DNA of 64,000 nucleotides from Deinococcus grandis (lineage in GTDB: Bacteria > Deinococcota > Deinococci > Deinococcales > Deinococcaceae). How positions within the stretch are numbered: the stretch's first letter is position 1; every line of letters starts with the position of its first letter. The DNA lies in NCBI RefSeq assembly GCF_001485435.1, contig NZ_BCMS01000001.1, positions 2,812,501 through 2,876,500 on the forward strand, written 5' to 3'. The translations under genes and the position numbers were made by a program. This document shows positions 7,674-16,771 of the stretch, piece after piece. The notes below the pieces were generated by a model that was not told the origin of the DNA, did no database searches, and saw only the letters and a list, made by a program, of their open reading frames with translations.

Positions 7674-8762
7674 TCAGTACTGGTAGGTGGTGCTCTCGCT
7701 GACGTTCACACGCACGGTGCGGTTCGCGCCGCGGTCCACGGTCAGGGTCGCGGTCGTCGCACCCTTCACGAGCGTGCCGGTGTACCCGGTGGTCGTCTGA
7801 CGGGTCTGCTGCAGAGTGTAGCCCATGTTCTGCAGGTCGCGGACCTTCTGGTCGTAGGCGCTGCGGGCGGGATCCTGGATGGTCGTCCCGGCGATCGCGC
7901 CGAGCAGGTTGCCGATCAGGTCGAGGACCGGGTTGCCGCTGGTGGGGGCGGGGGCGGCGATGGGACGGGCGAACTCGACGTTCAGGTTCGTGGTGCCGCC
8001 AGCGCGGACCGTGACCGTGGTGGTGAAATCGGTAAAGCCGGGGGCCTGCACGCGAACGGGGTACGTCCCGGCGCGGAGGTTGCTGTAGGTGACGTTCGCG
8101 CCGCCCAGACGCTGACCGTTCAGGATCACGGTCGCGTTGCCGACGTTCGTCCCGACGAACAGGCTGCCGGTGCTGACAGGGTTCTGCGCAGCGACCGTGT
8201 AGAACGCGGTGTCACTGACCCAGCTGTTCTGCGGCAGGGGATTGACGACGATGCTCAGCGCCTGGGCGAGGCCGGTCTGGCCGCCCTGGGTCTTGACGGT
8301 CGCGAACTGGTCCTGCGCGGTCTTGAACTCGCTGATCTGCGAGAGGTTCAGCGGGGTGAGGCTGGCCAGGGCCAGGACCTTGTTCTGCCCGATGGGGCCG
8401 CCCACGGTGTACGTGAAGTTCGCGCCGGCGGCGGGGAAGGTGGTGGTGGTGTTCGCCTTGACGAAGTTCTCGCCGCTCAGGCGGTTGGGGAGGATCTGAT
8501 CGACGCTGCCGTCGGGGTTCACGTTGAACAGGTACACGTACGCGTCACGGTTGACGGTGGTGCTGACGCTGATCGGCTCGTCGATGCGGTACGCGGGGTT
8601 CTGGTTGCCGGTCGTGTCCTTGTTGATGCGGACGCTGACGCTCAGGTCAGGCTGGGTGGGGTTCACGATGATGCTCTGGGCGCTGATCTTCGCCTGGGCA
8701 CCGGCGGTGCTGATGGCGGCGGCGGTCCCGAGGGCGAGCAGGGCGGTCAGGTTGCTTTTCAT
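7674..8762 (-). CDS. Secreted DUF4384 and PEGA domain protein
   Basis: A 362-residue exported protein. Residues 1-22 form a signal peptide (MKSNLTALLALGTAAAISTAGA). A DUF4384-like region follows (about 60-135: EPISVSTTVNRDAYVYLFNV, then DQILPN), typical of secreted bacterial proteins. At about 200-265 there is a PEGA domain (LFVGTNVGNATVILNGQRLG, then LRAGTYPVRVQAPGF), a beta fold linked to the cell surface. The C-terminus is a short beta domain (RTVRVNVSESTTYQY). It may belong to the layered Deinococcus envelope; the exact role is unknown. The start at 8762 is the first Met of the signal peptide. Confidence 0.8.
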   Translation of the reverse strand: MKSNLTALLALGTAAAISTAGAQAKISAQSIIVNPTQPDLSVSVRINKDTTGNQNPAYRIDEPISVSTTVNRDAYVYLFNVNPDGSVDQILPNRLSGENFVKANTTTTFPAAGANFTYTVGGPIGQNKVLALASLTPLNLSQISEFKTAQDQFATVKTQGGQTGLAQALSIVVNPLPQNSWVSDTAFYTVAAQNPVSTGSLFVGTNVGNATVILNGQRLGGANVTYSNLRAGTYPVRVQAPGFTDFTTTVTVRAGGTTNLNVEFARPIAAPAPTSGNPVLDLIGNLLGAIAGTTIQDPARSAYDQKVRDLQNMGYTLQQTRQTTTGYTGTLVKGATTATLTVDRGANRTVRVNVSESTTYQY

Positions 8763-8943
8763 GAGATCAAGTCTGCGGCGAACGCGTGACGGCAGGCTGA
8801 CCGCACCTGATGGAAGCCTTGAGAGTTCAGGAAAGCGTGAAGTCCTGCCAAGCCTACGGGGACGGTGCCGCGCGCACTGCCCGGATCGCGCCCGCGCCCC
8901 GCCCCTCAGGTGAAGTTCCAGCCGGGTCAGATGTGAGGACCAT

Positions 8944-9498
8944 TCAGACGCGTCCACCCCGGCTGTGCCCCTGCGTGACCCCACGCGCGATCAGGTGCGC
9001 GGCCCGCAGCGGCTCCGGAACGCAGCCCGTGACCGTGAACGCCTCCAGCGCCCCCTGCGCCTGCGCCAACGTGAGCCCGGCACGCTGCACGAACACCCCC
9101 GCGCAGGGTTCCATCGGCCCGGCCGCCCCGATCAGCGCCCACTTGCGCGCCCCGCCCGGCACGCGCGTCAGCAGCGCCGCGCGGATGCGATCCAGGTCCG
9201 GGGCGCGCCGCGCGACGACCAGCACGGGCTTTCCCGTCTGCGCGTGCAGCGCGTGCAGGTCCACGACGTTGAAGCCCGCCAGCGCGATGCCCTGCAGCAG
9301 GATCAGCTGAATGTGCTCCGGAGACTGGTTCACCAGCCGCGCCAGTTCGGCCGTGCTGTTGCGCCCGTCACGCCTCACGCGGCCACTGACGACCCCATGC
9401 AGGGTGGCGCGGGCGTACACGGTCCCGATCACCGGCACGTCGCCCCGCCAGCCATGCGCGAAGGGCGCGTCGTCAAACCCGATGGCATGCGCGAACAC
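8944..9498 (-). CDS. DUF99 family protein, endonuclease V-like fold
   Basis: A 184-residue DUF99 protein (COG1628). The family signatures AIGFDDAPF at the N-terminus, GIALAGFNVVDLHAL in the middle and KPVLVVARRAPD afterwards are clear. DUF99 proteins are most common in archaea and share the RNase H/endonuclease V fold. The conserved Asp residues in FDD and VVD could be catalytic, but no activity is firmly assigned to my knowledge. It uses a GTG start preceded by TACGCT (9505-9510) 6 nt upstream. It is divergent from the GNAT gene at 9597. Confidence 0.85.
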   Translation of the reverse strand: MFAHAIGFDDAPFAHGWRGDVPVIGTVYARATLHGVVSGRVRRDGRNSTAELARLVNQSPEHIQLILLQGIALAGFNVVDLHALHAQTGKPVLVVARRAPDLDRIRAALLTRVPGGARKWALIGAAGPMEPCAGVFVQRAGLTLAQAQGALEAFTVTGCVPEPLRAAHLIARGVTQGHSRGGRV

Positions 9499-9504
9499 AC
9501 CCGC

Positions 9505-9510
9505 AGCGTA
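9505..9510 (-). promoter_or_regulatory. Leaderless -10 box for the DUF99 gene
   Basis: TACGCT on the minus strand lies 6 nt before the GTG start. Confidence 0.6.
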
Positions 9511-9596
9511 GCGCCCCGCAAGCGCCGATCTGGCCTACTCATCCCCTCCGCCATCCGGCGCATGCCGCGCTGACCGGCGGGGCGCACACTGCGAAC

Positions 9597-10647
9597 ATGA
9601 CCTCCACCGCGCCCCAGACCACCCCGGAACCCCAGGCCCAACCGGCACCCGGCTGGCCCACCGTGACCCCCTTCGACCCGCACGCGGCCACCCCCGCGCA
9701 ACGCCTCGCCGTCGGGCAACGCCTCGCCGACGCCTTCGCGCACACCCACCCGGACGACCCGGCCCTCCTGCCCGAAACCGAAGCCGTGGGCCTCACGCAC
9801 CAGCTGCCCACCGAACGCACCGCGCACTACGCCGTGTGGAACGGCGAGCACGCGCTGGCCTGGGGCAGCCTGTCCTACGACCTCGAGCAGAACACCCACA
9901 TGGCCCACCTGCGCCTCACCGTCCACCCCACCGCCCGCCGCCAGGGCCTGGGCCGCGCCGTCATGACCCAGCTCCTCACCCACGCCGACAAGCTGGAACG
10001 CGGCACCCTCACCTTCGGCACGAGCAGTCGCAGCCCCGCCGGCGAAGCCTTCGCGACCGCACTGGGCGCGCAACCCGCCCTCCCCATGCGCCAGAGTCGC
10101 CTGGACCTCACCACCCTCGACCACGACCTCCTGAGCCGCTGGCAGGCCCGCCCCGACGGTGACCCGTTCCGCCTGCACCTCTGGCAGCGCGTCCCCGACG
10201 AGTACCTGACCCGCGTCGCCGACATGATGATGGTCATGAACACCGCCCCCCGCGGCGACCTGGAACAACACGACTGGACGATCACGCCCGACATGATCCG
10301 CTCCTGGGAAACCATGATCGAGGAAGCCAACGAGACCCGCCACATGCTCGCCGTCGAGGACACCCGCACTGGAAGGCTCGACGCGTACAGCGAGGTCTTC
10401 TGGATGCCGGAACGCGCCACCCTCGTCTACCAGGGCGCGACCGCCGTGCGACCCTCCGCGCGCGGGCAGGGCCTCGGCAAATGGGTCAAAGCCGCCATGC
10501 TCGACCACGTCCTGCACGCCTGCCCCGGCGCCCGCTGGATCCAGACGAACAACGCCAACGAAAACGCCCCCAATGCTCGGCATCAACGTCGCACTCGGCT
10601 TCACGCCGTACAGCAGCTTCACGGAGTGGCAGCTGAAGCGGGCGTAA
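9597..10647 (+). pseudogene. Tandem GNAT acetyltransferase with a frameshift near the 3' end
   Basis: The frame opens at 9597 (CACACT box 6 nt upstream) and encodes two GNAT-like halves. The first (about residues 70-160) has HLRLTVHPTARRQGLGRAVM. The second (about 225-320) has GATAVRPSARGQGLGKWVKA, as in mycothiol-synthase-like double GNATs. After ...QTNNANENAP the frame is lost at CCCCCAATG (10566-10575). Removing one base restores MLGINVALGFTPYSSFTEWQ and a stop at 10645-10647, exactly the expected C-terminal GNAT strand. As read, translation instead runs on into the palindromic element. It could be a true pseudogene, a recent mutation, or an error in the C-run. Confidence 0.75.
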
Positions 10648-10671
10648 CGCCGAGTTTGATGTTGTGTGGCT

Positions 10672-11178
10672 GCGCCTGCGGCGGGCCTCCCCACCCCCCA
10701 GCCCCCTACCCCAGAGGGGCAGGGGGGGCTTACGTTGCACTGGGCAAGAGTTGTTTCTGGTGCGGCGGTCTTGTAATGGGCGGTGACGTGTCTGGCTTCG
10801 ACGCCATCCTGCCGCCCCCCCGCAAGGCCCGCGCGCTGCGCGCACGACGGCCGGTGGTGGTCTGCGGTCGTTGGCTGGGCAACTTGCAGGGATCCGCTGA
10901 TCGACTTTGAAAAGACCGCTTCTGCAATAGCCCAAAAAGTAGAACCTTCCGGGTCGCACCACGATGTAGGGCCAACCCATCGTCGTGGCAACCGAGCCCG
11001 TCGTGCGCGCAGCGCGCGGGGCGAACGCGGCGAACCCGGAGGCATGCAGCCCCATCAGTGGCCGTCCCCGCCGATTACCCACACGCCAAGCCCGAGAAAT
11101 ACCTTGCCCAGTGCAACGCTGCTCCCCCTGCCCCTCTGGGGTAGGGGGCTGGGGGGTGGGGAGGCCCGCCGCAGGCGC
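10672..11178. repeat. 0.5-kb nested palindromic element between two genes
   Basis: The left arm 10672-10748 and right arm 11103-11178 are inverted copies of about 77 bp, differing at only a few positions near the inner end. Both include GCGCCTGCGGCGGGCCTCCC and end TTGCACTGGGCAAG. Inside, 10828-10849 and 10999-11020 are a perfect 22-bp inverted pair (core CCCGCGCGCTGCGCGCACG). The centre (about 10850-10998) is less GC-rich and shows no convincing gene. The whole resembles a small non-coding mobile repeat or two opposed copies of one repeat. No transposase is present. Confidence 0.8.
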
Positions 11179-11192
11179 CCACATTCCACCGT

Positions 11193-12422
11193 TCAAGCCC
11201 GTGCCAGCCTCCCCCCCGCTCCCGGACGCAGCGCCAGCGCGGTGAACAGGCTCCCCAGCGCGCCGAGCAGCAGCAGTGCGGCAGCCATGCCTGCCCCGCC
11301 GATGGCGGCGCCGAAGGGGAGGCCCAGTGCGGCCACCCATTTGCTGATCGTGAAGACTTGCCCGTGCGTGGCGAGGTACGCGCCGCGGCGTTCTTCGGGG
11401 ATGAGGTCGGCGAGGAGGGCCTGACGGGTGGGGACGTAGAGCAGTTCGCCGATGCTGAGGATGACGGTGGCGGCGACCAGGGTGGGGAGGTGGGTGCTGT
11501 AGGCCAGTCCGGCGAAGCCGAGGGCGAAGAGGGCGAAGCCGGCGTGCATGGGTCGGTGCGGGTCGCGGCCGGTGAGCCAGCGGGCGACGGGGGCGGTGAG
11601 GGCGACGATGAGGAGGGTGTTGATGGCGGTGAGGACGCTGGCGGCGCGGATGCCGTCGAGGGTGAGGCCGTGCCAGTCGGTGTGGGGGAAGTGCTGGGCG
11701 AGGTGCACGGCGATGTGGTTGGTGCGGGTGAATTCGATGCTGAGGATGAGGATGCCGCCGAGGACGAAGAGGAGGAAGGGGCGGTCGGTGATGACCTGCG
11801 CGTAGCTGCGCAGGAGGGGTTTGAGGCCGAGGTCGGTGCGGGCGGTGGGGCTGGCGGCGCGCGTTTCGGTCATGAGGGCGGTGCAGAGGGCGGCGGTGAG
11901 GACGCTCATGCCGACGAGCAGGGCGAGCAGGAGCGTGAAGTGGTCGTGGTACAGCCAGCCGCCGATGAGGGTGCCAATCAGGATGCTGAGGTTCACGGCC
12001 CAGTAGTTGACGGCGTACATGAAGGTGCGGGTGTCGGGGGTGCTGACGTCGACGAGCATGGCTTCGGCGGCGGGGTTGATGAGGCCGCCGGAGACGTTGA
12101 CGAGGAGCAGCGCGGCGAAGGTGAGCCAGGGGTTGGGGCCGTGAAGGTTGCCGAGGAGCATGAGGGTGAAGGCGAGGAGTTTCAGGCCTTCGCCGGTCAG
12201 GAGGGTGCGGCGGCGGCCGAGGGCGTCGGCGAGGGCGCCGCCGTATAGGCCCGCGAGGAACTGCACGATGCCTGCCACGAGCAGCAGTGTTCCGGCGAGT
12301 GCGGCGCCGAGGTGGGCGGTGAAGTAGATGGCCATGAAGGGGAAGACCATGCTGCCGACGACGCGGCTGAGGAATGACGTGGTGATGCGGGTTTTCACGT
12401 TGGGGTGCAGGGTGCGCCACAT
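11193..12422 (-). CDS. MFS transporter, probable drug or sugar exporter
   Basis: A 409-residue major facilitator protein with about 12 hydrophobic segments. The A-motif loop between segments 2 and 3 is GGALADALGRRRTLLTGE, and a related loop in the C-terminal half reads PEERRGAYLATHGQ. It lies in the inner membrane and moves a small solute with protons. The start at 12422 (MWRTLHPNVKTRITTSF) was chosen because the frame upstream is basic, non-hydrophobic shadow sequence. It is divergent from an SgrR-like regulator 52 bp away, a pairing that recalls E. coli sgrR next to the sugar efflux gene setA. Sugar efflux is therefore a reasonable guess. Confidence 0.8.
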   Translation of the reverse strand: MWRTLHPNVKTRITTSFLSRVVGSMVFPFMAIYFTAHLGAALAGTLLLVAGIVQFLAGLYGGALADALGRRRTLLTGEGLKLLAFTLMLLGNLHGPNPWLTFAALLLVNVSGGLINPAAEAMLVDVSTPDTRTFMYAVNYWAVNLSILIGTLIGGWLYHDHFTLLLALLVGMSVLTAALCTALMTETRAASPTARTDLGLKPLLRSYAQVITDRPFLLFVLGGILILSIEFTRTNHIAVHLAQHFPHTDWHGLTLDGIRAASVLTAINTLLIVALTAPVARWLTGRDPHRPMHAGFALFALGFAGLAYSTHLPTLVAATVILSIGELLYVPTRQALLADLIPEERRGAYLATHGQVFTISKWVAALGLPFGAAIGGAGMAAALLLLGALGSLFTALALRPGAGGRLARA

Positions 12423-12474
12423 GCGTTCAGGGTGGCGCAGGTGGAAAGGGGGAAAAAAGACGCATAGTGGCGTG

Positions 12475-14229
12475 ATGGTGTCCCCTTTTCCTGTTGATTC
12501 GCGTGTGCCGGACTGGCCGTACCTGTCGCTGCGGGCGGCGCTGCACGCGCGGGATGGGGTGCGGGACTGGCATCGGGTGACGCTGGCGGACGCGCAGGGG
12601 TGGTGGGGGTGCAGTGACCGGACGGCGAAACGGCAGCTGGCGCGGTTGCACGCTTCGGGGCGGCTGGTGTACACGCCGGGGCGCGGGCGGGGGAACACGT
12701 CGCGGGTGGCGTTCGCGACGGGGATGGAGGGGGAACTGGCGGCCCTGACGGCGGGTCTGGCGGCCGCAGGCGCGGCGGCGGATCTGGCGCGCCTCTCGCG
12801 GCTGGGCTTTCCGCGGGCGTGGGTGCTGACGGACGCGGTGCGTGGCACGTTCGGGCTGGGGGTGGGTCCGGCGGGCACGGATCGCCTGCGGACGGTGGTG
12901 ACGCGGCCCCTGACCAGTCTGGATCCGCTGACGGTGAACTCGGCGGCGGAGGCGCATCTGCTGACGCAGGTGCTGGACCCGCTGCTGCTCTTCGATCCGC
13001 TGGCGGGGACGTTGCGGCCTCATCTGGCGCATCACTGGGGCACGCCGGACGGGGGGCGCCGCTGGGTGTTTCACCTGCGTAAGGGCGTGCAGTTCCATCA
13101 CGGGCGGACGCTGGACGCGCAGGACGTGTGCTTCACGCTGGAGCGGGTGCGGCGTGGCGCGCCGTGGTACCTGGGCGGCGTGCTGGACGTGCGGGAGATC
13201 GCGCCGTTCACGGTGCAGGTCACGCTGGACCGGCCGGACCTGTTCTTCCCGCGGCGGCTGGCGCACGAGCAGGCGCTGATCCTCCCGTGGGACGTGCCGT
13301 TCGACGAGCGCCGCCCGGTCGGGACTGGGGCGTTCCGCTGGCACGCGCTGGACGGCGGGTTCCGGCTGGAGGCCTTCGACGCACACTTCGCGGGGCGGCC
13401 GCTGATCGACGAGGTGGAGGTGTTCCTGGTGCCCGAGCTGCGTGGGGACGCGCCGCCTGCCCTGGACGTATCGGGTGTGCCGGAGGACCCGGTCGAGCGC
13501 TGGGTGCCGGAGAACAGCGTGCATTTCCTGATCTGGAACGCCCACCGGCCCGCCGCGCGGTCGGCGGCGCTGCGCGCGGCGGTGGTCGAACTGCACGACA
13601 TCCGCGCGTTCTGGCACGAATCGGGCCGCGCCGAGCGGCTGCTGCCGGCCACGTCGTTCCTGCCGCGCCGCAGCCTGAACCGTCCGCCGCGTGGGCACTC
13701 GCTGGCACGGGCGCAGGCGCTGCTGGCACGGGCCGCGTACGCCGGGCCGCCGCTGCGCGTGTGGGTGCTGGACCTGCCGGGCGCGCGGCAGGAGGCCGAC
13801 TGGCTGGCCGCGCGGGCCGCCCGCCTGGGCCTGCCGATGCAGGTCGTTCCGGCGCCGCTGGACGCCCTGCCGGACGCCGGGGACGACGTGGATCTGGCGT
13901 TCATGGGTGAGATCGCCGGGTCGGACGAGCACCTGTCGTTCTGGTCGGCGCTGAAGCAGCCGGAGCTGCTGTTCCGCCGCCTGCTGCCCGCCGACGTGCT
14001 GCGCGACGTGGACGCCCTGCTGGACGGGTACCGCGTGGCTCCCGACGCGGCGGCGCTGGAGGCCCTGATGACCCGCGTGGAGGCCAGGTTGCTGGGCGGG
14101 CATCACCTGCACCTCACGCATCACCGCGTCAAGCGCCGCGCGGTGCATCCGCTGATCCGGGACGTGCATCCGGACGCGTACGGCCGGATTGATTTCAAGC
14201 GGCTGTGGCTGGGGGACGTGAGGCCCTGA
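12475..14229 (+). CDS. SgrR-family transcriptional regulator
   Basis: A 584-residue two-part protein. Residues 1-90 contain a winged-helix-like DNA-binding region (WHRVTLADAQGWWGCSDRTA followed by KRQLARLHASGRLVYTPGRG). Residues 120-580 resemble a solute-binding protein of family 5, with TRPLTSLDPLTVNSAAEAHL, VFHLRKGVQFHHGRTLDAQD and RRPVGTGAFRW. This is the SgrR arrangement; E. coli SgrR senses a phosphosugar-related signal and regulates sugar stress genes. The start is ATG at 12475, preceded by CATAGT 6 nt upstream. The divergent MFS gene is a likely target. Confidence 0.85.
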   Translation: MVSPFPVDSRVPDWPYLSLRAALHARDGVRDWHRVTLADAQGWWGCSDRTAKRQLARLHASGRLVYTPGRGRGNTSRVAFATGMEGELAALTAGLAAAGAAADLARLSRLGFPRAWVLTDAVRGTFGLGVGPAGTDRLRTVVTRPLTSLDPLTVNSAAEAHLLTQVLDPLLLFDPLAGTLRPHLAHHWGTPDGGRRWVFHLRKGVQFHHGRTLDAQDVCFTLERVRRGAPWYLGGVLDVREIAPFTVQVTLDRPDLFFPRRLAHEQALILPWDVPFDERRPVGTGAFRWHALDGGFRLEAFDAHFAGRPLIDEVEVFLVPELRGDAPPALDVSGVPEDPVERWVPENSVHFLIWNAHRPAARSAALRAAVVELHDIRAFWHESGRAERLLPATSFLPRRSLNRPPRGHSLARAQALLARAAYAGPPLRVWVLDLPGARQEADWLAARAARLGLPMQVVPAPLDALPDAGDDVDLAFMGEIAGSDEHLSFWSALKQPELLFRRLLPADVLRDVDALLDGYRVAPDAAALEALMTRVEARLLGGHHLHLTHHRVKRRAVHPLIRDVHPDAYGRIDFKRLWLGDVRP

Positions 14230-14241
14230 GGCGCGCTGCGC

Positions 14242-14247
14242 TACGCT
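14242..14247 (+). promoter_or_regulatory. Leaderless -10 box for ppx
   Basis: TACGCT lies 7 nt before the ATG at 14255. Confidence 0.6.
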
Positions 14248-14254
14248 GCTGCCC

Positions 14255-15772
14255 ATGAGGGTTGCCGTTGCGGATGTGGGTACCAATTCCAGTCACCTGC
14301 TCATCGCGGAGGCGGCGCGTGGGGATGCGGGCGGGTACCGGGTGCTGGACGCCCTGAAGGACCGCACGCGGCTGGGCGAGTGCCTGGACGGGTTGGGGAA
14401 CCTGACGCCGGAGGGTGAGGACCGGCTGGCGTCGGCGTTGACGCGGTTCCGGGCGCTGGCGTCGGGGGCGGGCGTGGCGGAGATTCACGTGTGCGCGACG
14501 AGTGCGCTGCGGGAGGCGCCGAACGGGCCGGAGGTCGCGTCGCGGATGCTGGCGCGGACCGGGGTGTATCCGGTGATCATTAGTGGGGTGCGTGAGGGGG
14601 AGTTGACGTACCTGGGCGCGGCGCATGCGGTGGAGCTGGGGGCGGACAGCGTGCTGCTGGATCTGGGTGGGGGGAGTCTGGAGTTCGCGCGGGGGGACGC
14701 GGCGCGGGCGCTGGACGTGCTGAGCCTGCCGCTGGGGGCGATCCGGATGCGGGACGCGTTCCTGCGCGCGGACCCACCGGGGCGGCGGGAGCTGGCGGCG
14801 CTGGACGCGGCGGTGCGGGAGGCGCTGGAGCCGCATGTGGGGCGCTTCCGGGTGCGGCCGGGGACGCGGGTGGTGCTGTCGAGCGGTACGGCGGAGGCGG
14901 CGGCCGAGGCGATCCTGGCGCGGCGGGGCGAGGAGGCGCGTGGCGTGAACGGCACGCGCCTGAGCGTCACGGAACTGGGCGAGTTGCTGGAGTACGTGCG
15001 GGGCCTGAAGGGCGCGGCGCGGGCGCGGGTGCCGGGCCTGGAGCGCCGGGCGGACACGGTCGTGGCGGGGCTGGCGACGCTGCACGCGGCGCTGGGCGTG
15101 CTGGGCGCGCAGGAGTTCACGGTCAGCGAGGGTGCGCTGCGTGAGGGCATGCTGATCGAGGAATTGACGCGGCTGGAGGCGTACAGTTCGTCGATCAGTG
15201 CGCGGCAGCGCAGCGTGCTGGGCATGGCGGAGCGATTCGGGGCGAATCTGTCGCATTCGCGGCAGGTGGCGGCCCTGGCCCGTGAGCTCCTGGCGCGCCT
15301 GCGGGCGCTGGGCGTGGACCTGGGGGCGGAGGGTGAGGCGCGCAGCGTCCTGACGGCGGCGGGCGCGCTGCATGAGGTGGGGCAGATCGTGGCGCAGAGC
15401 GCGCATCACAAGCATTCGGCGTACCTGATCCGGCACGCGGAGTTGCGGGGGTTCACGCCGCGGGAGATCGAGCTGGTGGCGCTGCTGTCGCGCTACCACC
15501 GCAAGAGTGCGCCCAAGCTGTCGCATCCGGAGTTCGCGGCGCTCAGCGCAGCGGATCAGGCGCTCGTGACGCGCTGGGTGGGCATCCTGCGGGTCGCGGA
15601 CGGCCTGGACCGCTCGCATGCGGGCGCGGCGCGCGTGACCGGCCTGACCCGCACGCGTGACGGCTGGCAGCTGGGCGTGCAGGGGGCCACGCCGCTGGAT
15701 CTGGAGGGTGCGCGTGAGAAGGCGGACGTGTGGGCCCGCGCGTTCGGCCCGCTGACCCTGAAGGCCGAGTAG
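14255..15772 (+). CDS. ppx: Exopolyphosphatase (Ppx/GppA family)
   Basis: A 505-residue Ppx/GppA protein of the sugar kinase/actin-fold group. Signatures are VADVGTNSSHLLIAE at the N-terminus (phosphate-1), CATSALREAPN at about 73-83, LLDLGGGSLEFARGD at about 133-147 (phosphate-2) and LSSGTAEAAAEAI. The C-terminal third is helical and HD-like: LHEVGQIVAQSAHHKHSAYL replaces the usual HDIG with HEVG. It should release phosphate from polyphosphate or convert pppGpp to ppGpp; length fits Ppx. It is close to pdxY downstream (48 bp), but pdxY has its own -10. Confidence 0.9.
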   Translation: MRVAVADVGTNSSHLLIAEAARGDAGGYRVLDALKDRTRLGECLDGLGNLTPEGEDRLASALTRFRALASGAGVAEIHVCATSALREAPNGPEVASRMLARTGVYPVIISGVREGELTYLGAAHAVELGADSVLLDLGGGSLEFARGDAARALDVLSLPLGAIRMRDAFLRADPPGRRELAALDAAVREALEPHVGRFRVRPGTRVVLSSGTAEAAAEAILARRGEEARGVNGTRLSVTELGELLEYVRGLKGAARARVPGLERRADTVVAGLATLHAALGVLGAQEFTVSEGALREGMLIEELTRLEAYSSSISARQRSVLGMAERFGANLSHSRQVAALARELLARLRALGVDLGAEGEARSVLTAAGALHEVGQIVAQSAHHKHSAYLIRHAELRGFTPREIELVALLSRYHRKSAPKLSHPEFAALSAADQALVTRWVGILRVADGLDRSHAGAARVTGLTRTRDGWQLGVQGATPLDLEGAREKADVWARAFGPLTLKAE

Positions 15773-15807
15773 CACGCCGGGAATCACGGTCAGCGCCTGG
15801 GGGCGGG

Positions 15808-15813
15808 TATGCT
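15808..15813 (+). promoter_or_regulatory. Leaderless -10 box for pdxY
   Basis: TATGCT lies 7 nt before the ATG at 15821. Confidence 0.65.
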
Positions 15814-15820
15814 GGGCGGC

Positions 15821-16756
15821 ATGAAGGACGCCCCGCCCGCCGCCCAGCCTGCACTGTCACCGGCCGTCACCTCTCCGGCACTGCCTCAGAACATCCTGAG
15901 CATCCAGTCATGGGTGGCGTACGGGCACGTGGGGAACGCCGCCGCCGTGTTTCCGCTGCAGCGCCTGGGGTTCGAGGTCTGGGCGATCCACACGGTGCAG
16001 TTCAGCAACCACACCGGGTACGGCGCGTGGACGGGCGCGGTGTTCCCGCCCGAACAGGTCGCGGACCTGATCGACGGGATCGAGGCGCGCGGCGCGCTGG
16101 GCGACTGCAACGCGGTCCTGAGCGGGTACATGGGCAGCGAGGGCACGGTCGCGGCGGTCGTGGACGCCGTGCGGCGCGTGCGCGTGGCGAACCCGGGCGC
16201 GCTGTACGCCTGCGACCCGGTGATGGGCGACGTGGGGCGCGGCGTGTTCGTGCGCCCGGAACTGCCGGACCTGATCGCCGCGCAGGCGATTCCCGAGGCG
16301 GATGTCGTCACGCCGAACCAGTTCGAACTGGAACTCCTGACCGGGCACACGGTGGACACGCTGGAGCACGCGCTGGAGGCCGCCCGCGCCCTGCGGGAGC
16401 GGCTGCGCGCCGGTGGGCCGAGGATCGTCGTGGTGACCAGTCTGGTCCGCAGCGGCGCGCCGGAGGGCAGCATCGAAACGCTGGTCGTCACGGACGGCGG
16501 CGCGTGGCTGTGCCGCACGCCCCTGCTGCCGCTGGACCCGCCACGCAACGGGACCGGGGACGCCATCGCGGCGCTGTTCCTGGGTCATTACCTGCGGGGC
16601 GGGGACGCCGCGCAGGCCCTGAGCCTGTCCATGAGCGCCCTGTACGCCCTGCTGCAACGCACGCACGTGGCGGGCACCCGCGAGATTCAGCTCGTCGCCG
16701 CGCAGGACGAGTTCCTGAAACCCGCACGGCTGTTCGAAGCGCAACAGGTCGGCTGA
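15821..16756 (+). CDS. pdxY: Pyridoxal kinase
   Basis: A 311-residue ribokinase-superfamily pyridoxal kinase. It shows NILSIQSWVAYGHVGNAAAV (the family SxVxxGhVGn motif), VWAIHTVQFSNHTGYGAWTG, LYACDPVMGD and TPNQFELELLTG. The ATP/anion-hole motif is NGTGDAIAALFLGH, whose Asp is the catalytic base. It phosphorylates pyridoxal to PLP in the salvage pathway. The N-terminal 30 residues (Ala/Pro-rich) precede the fold. The start at 15821 is supported by TATGCT 7 nt upstream. A small mobile element lies 15 bp beyond the stop. Confidence 0.92.
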   Translation: MKDAPPAAQPALSPAVTSPALPQNILSIQSWVAYGHVGNAAAVFPLQRLGFEVWAIHTVQFSNHTGYGAWTGAVFPPEQVADLIDGIEARGALGDCNAVLSGYMGSEGTVAAVVDAVRRVRVANPGALYACDPVMGDVGRGVFVRPELPDLIAAQAIPEADVVTPNQFELELLTGHTVDTLEHALEAARALRERLRAGGPRIVVVTSLVRSGAPEGSIETLVVTDGGAWLCRTPLLPLDPPRNGTGDAIAALFLGHYLRGGDAAQALSLSMSALYALLQRTHVAGTREIQLVAAQDEFLKPARLFEAQQVG

Positions 16757-16771
16757 GCCACCACTTTGTGA

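Noticed and set aside
12328..12475. Longer N-terminus for the SgrR-like protein
   Set aside because: The extension lies inside the divergent MFS gene, is basic and low-complexity, and the CATAGT box points to the ATG at 12475.
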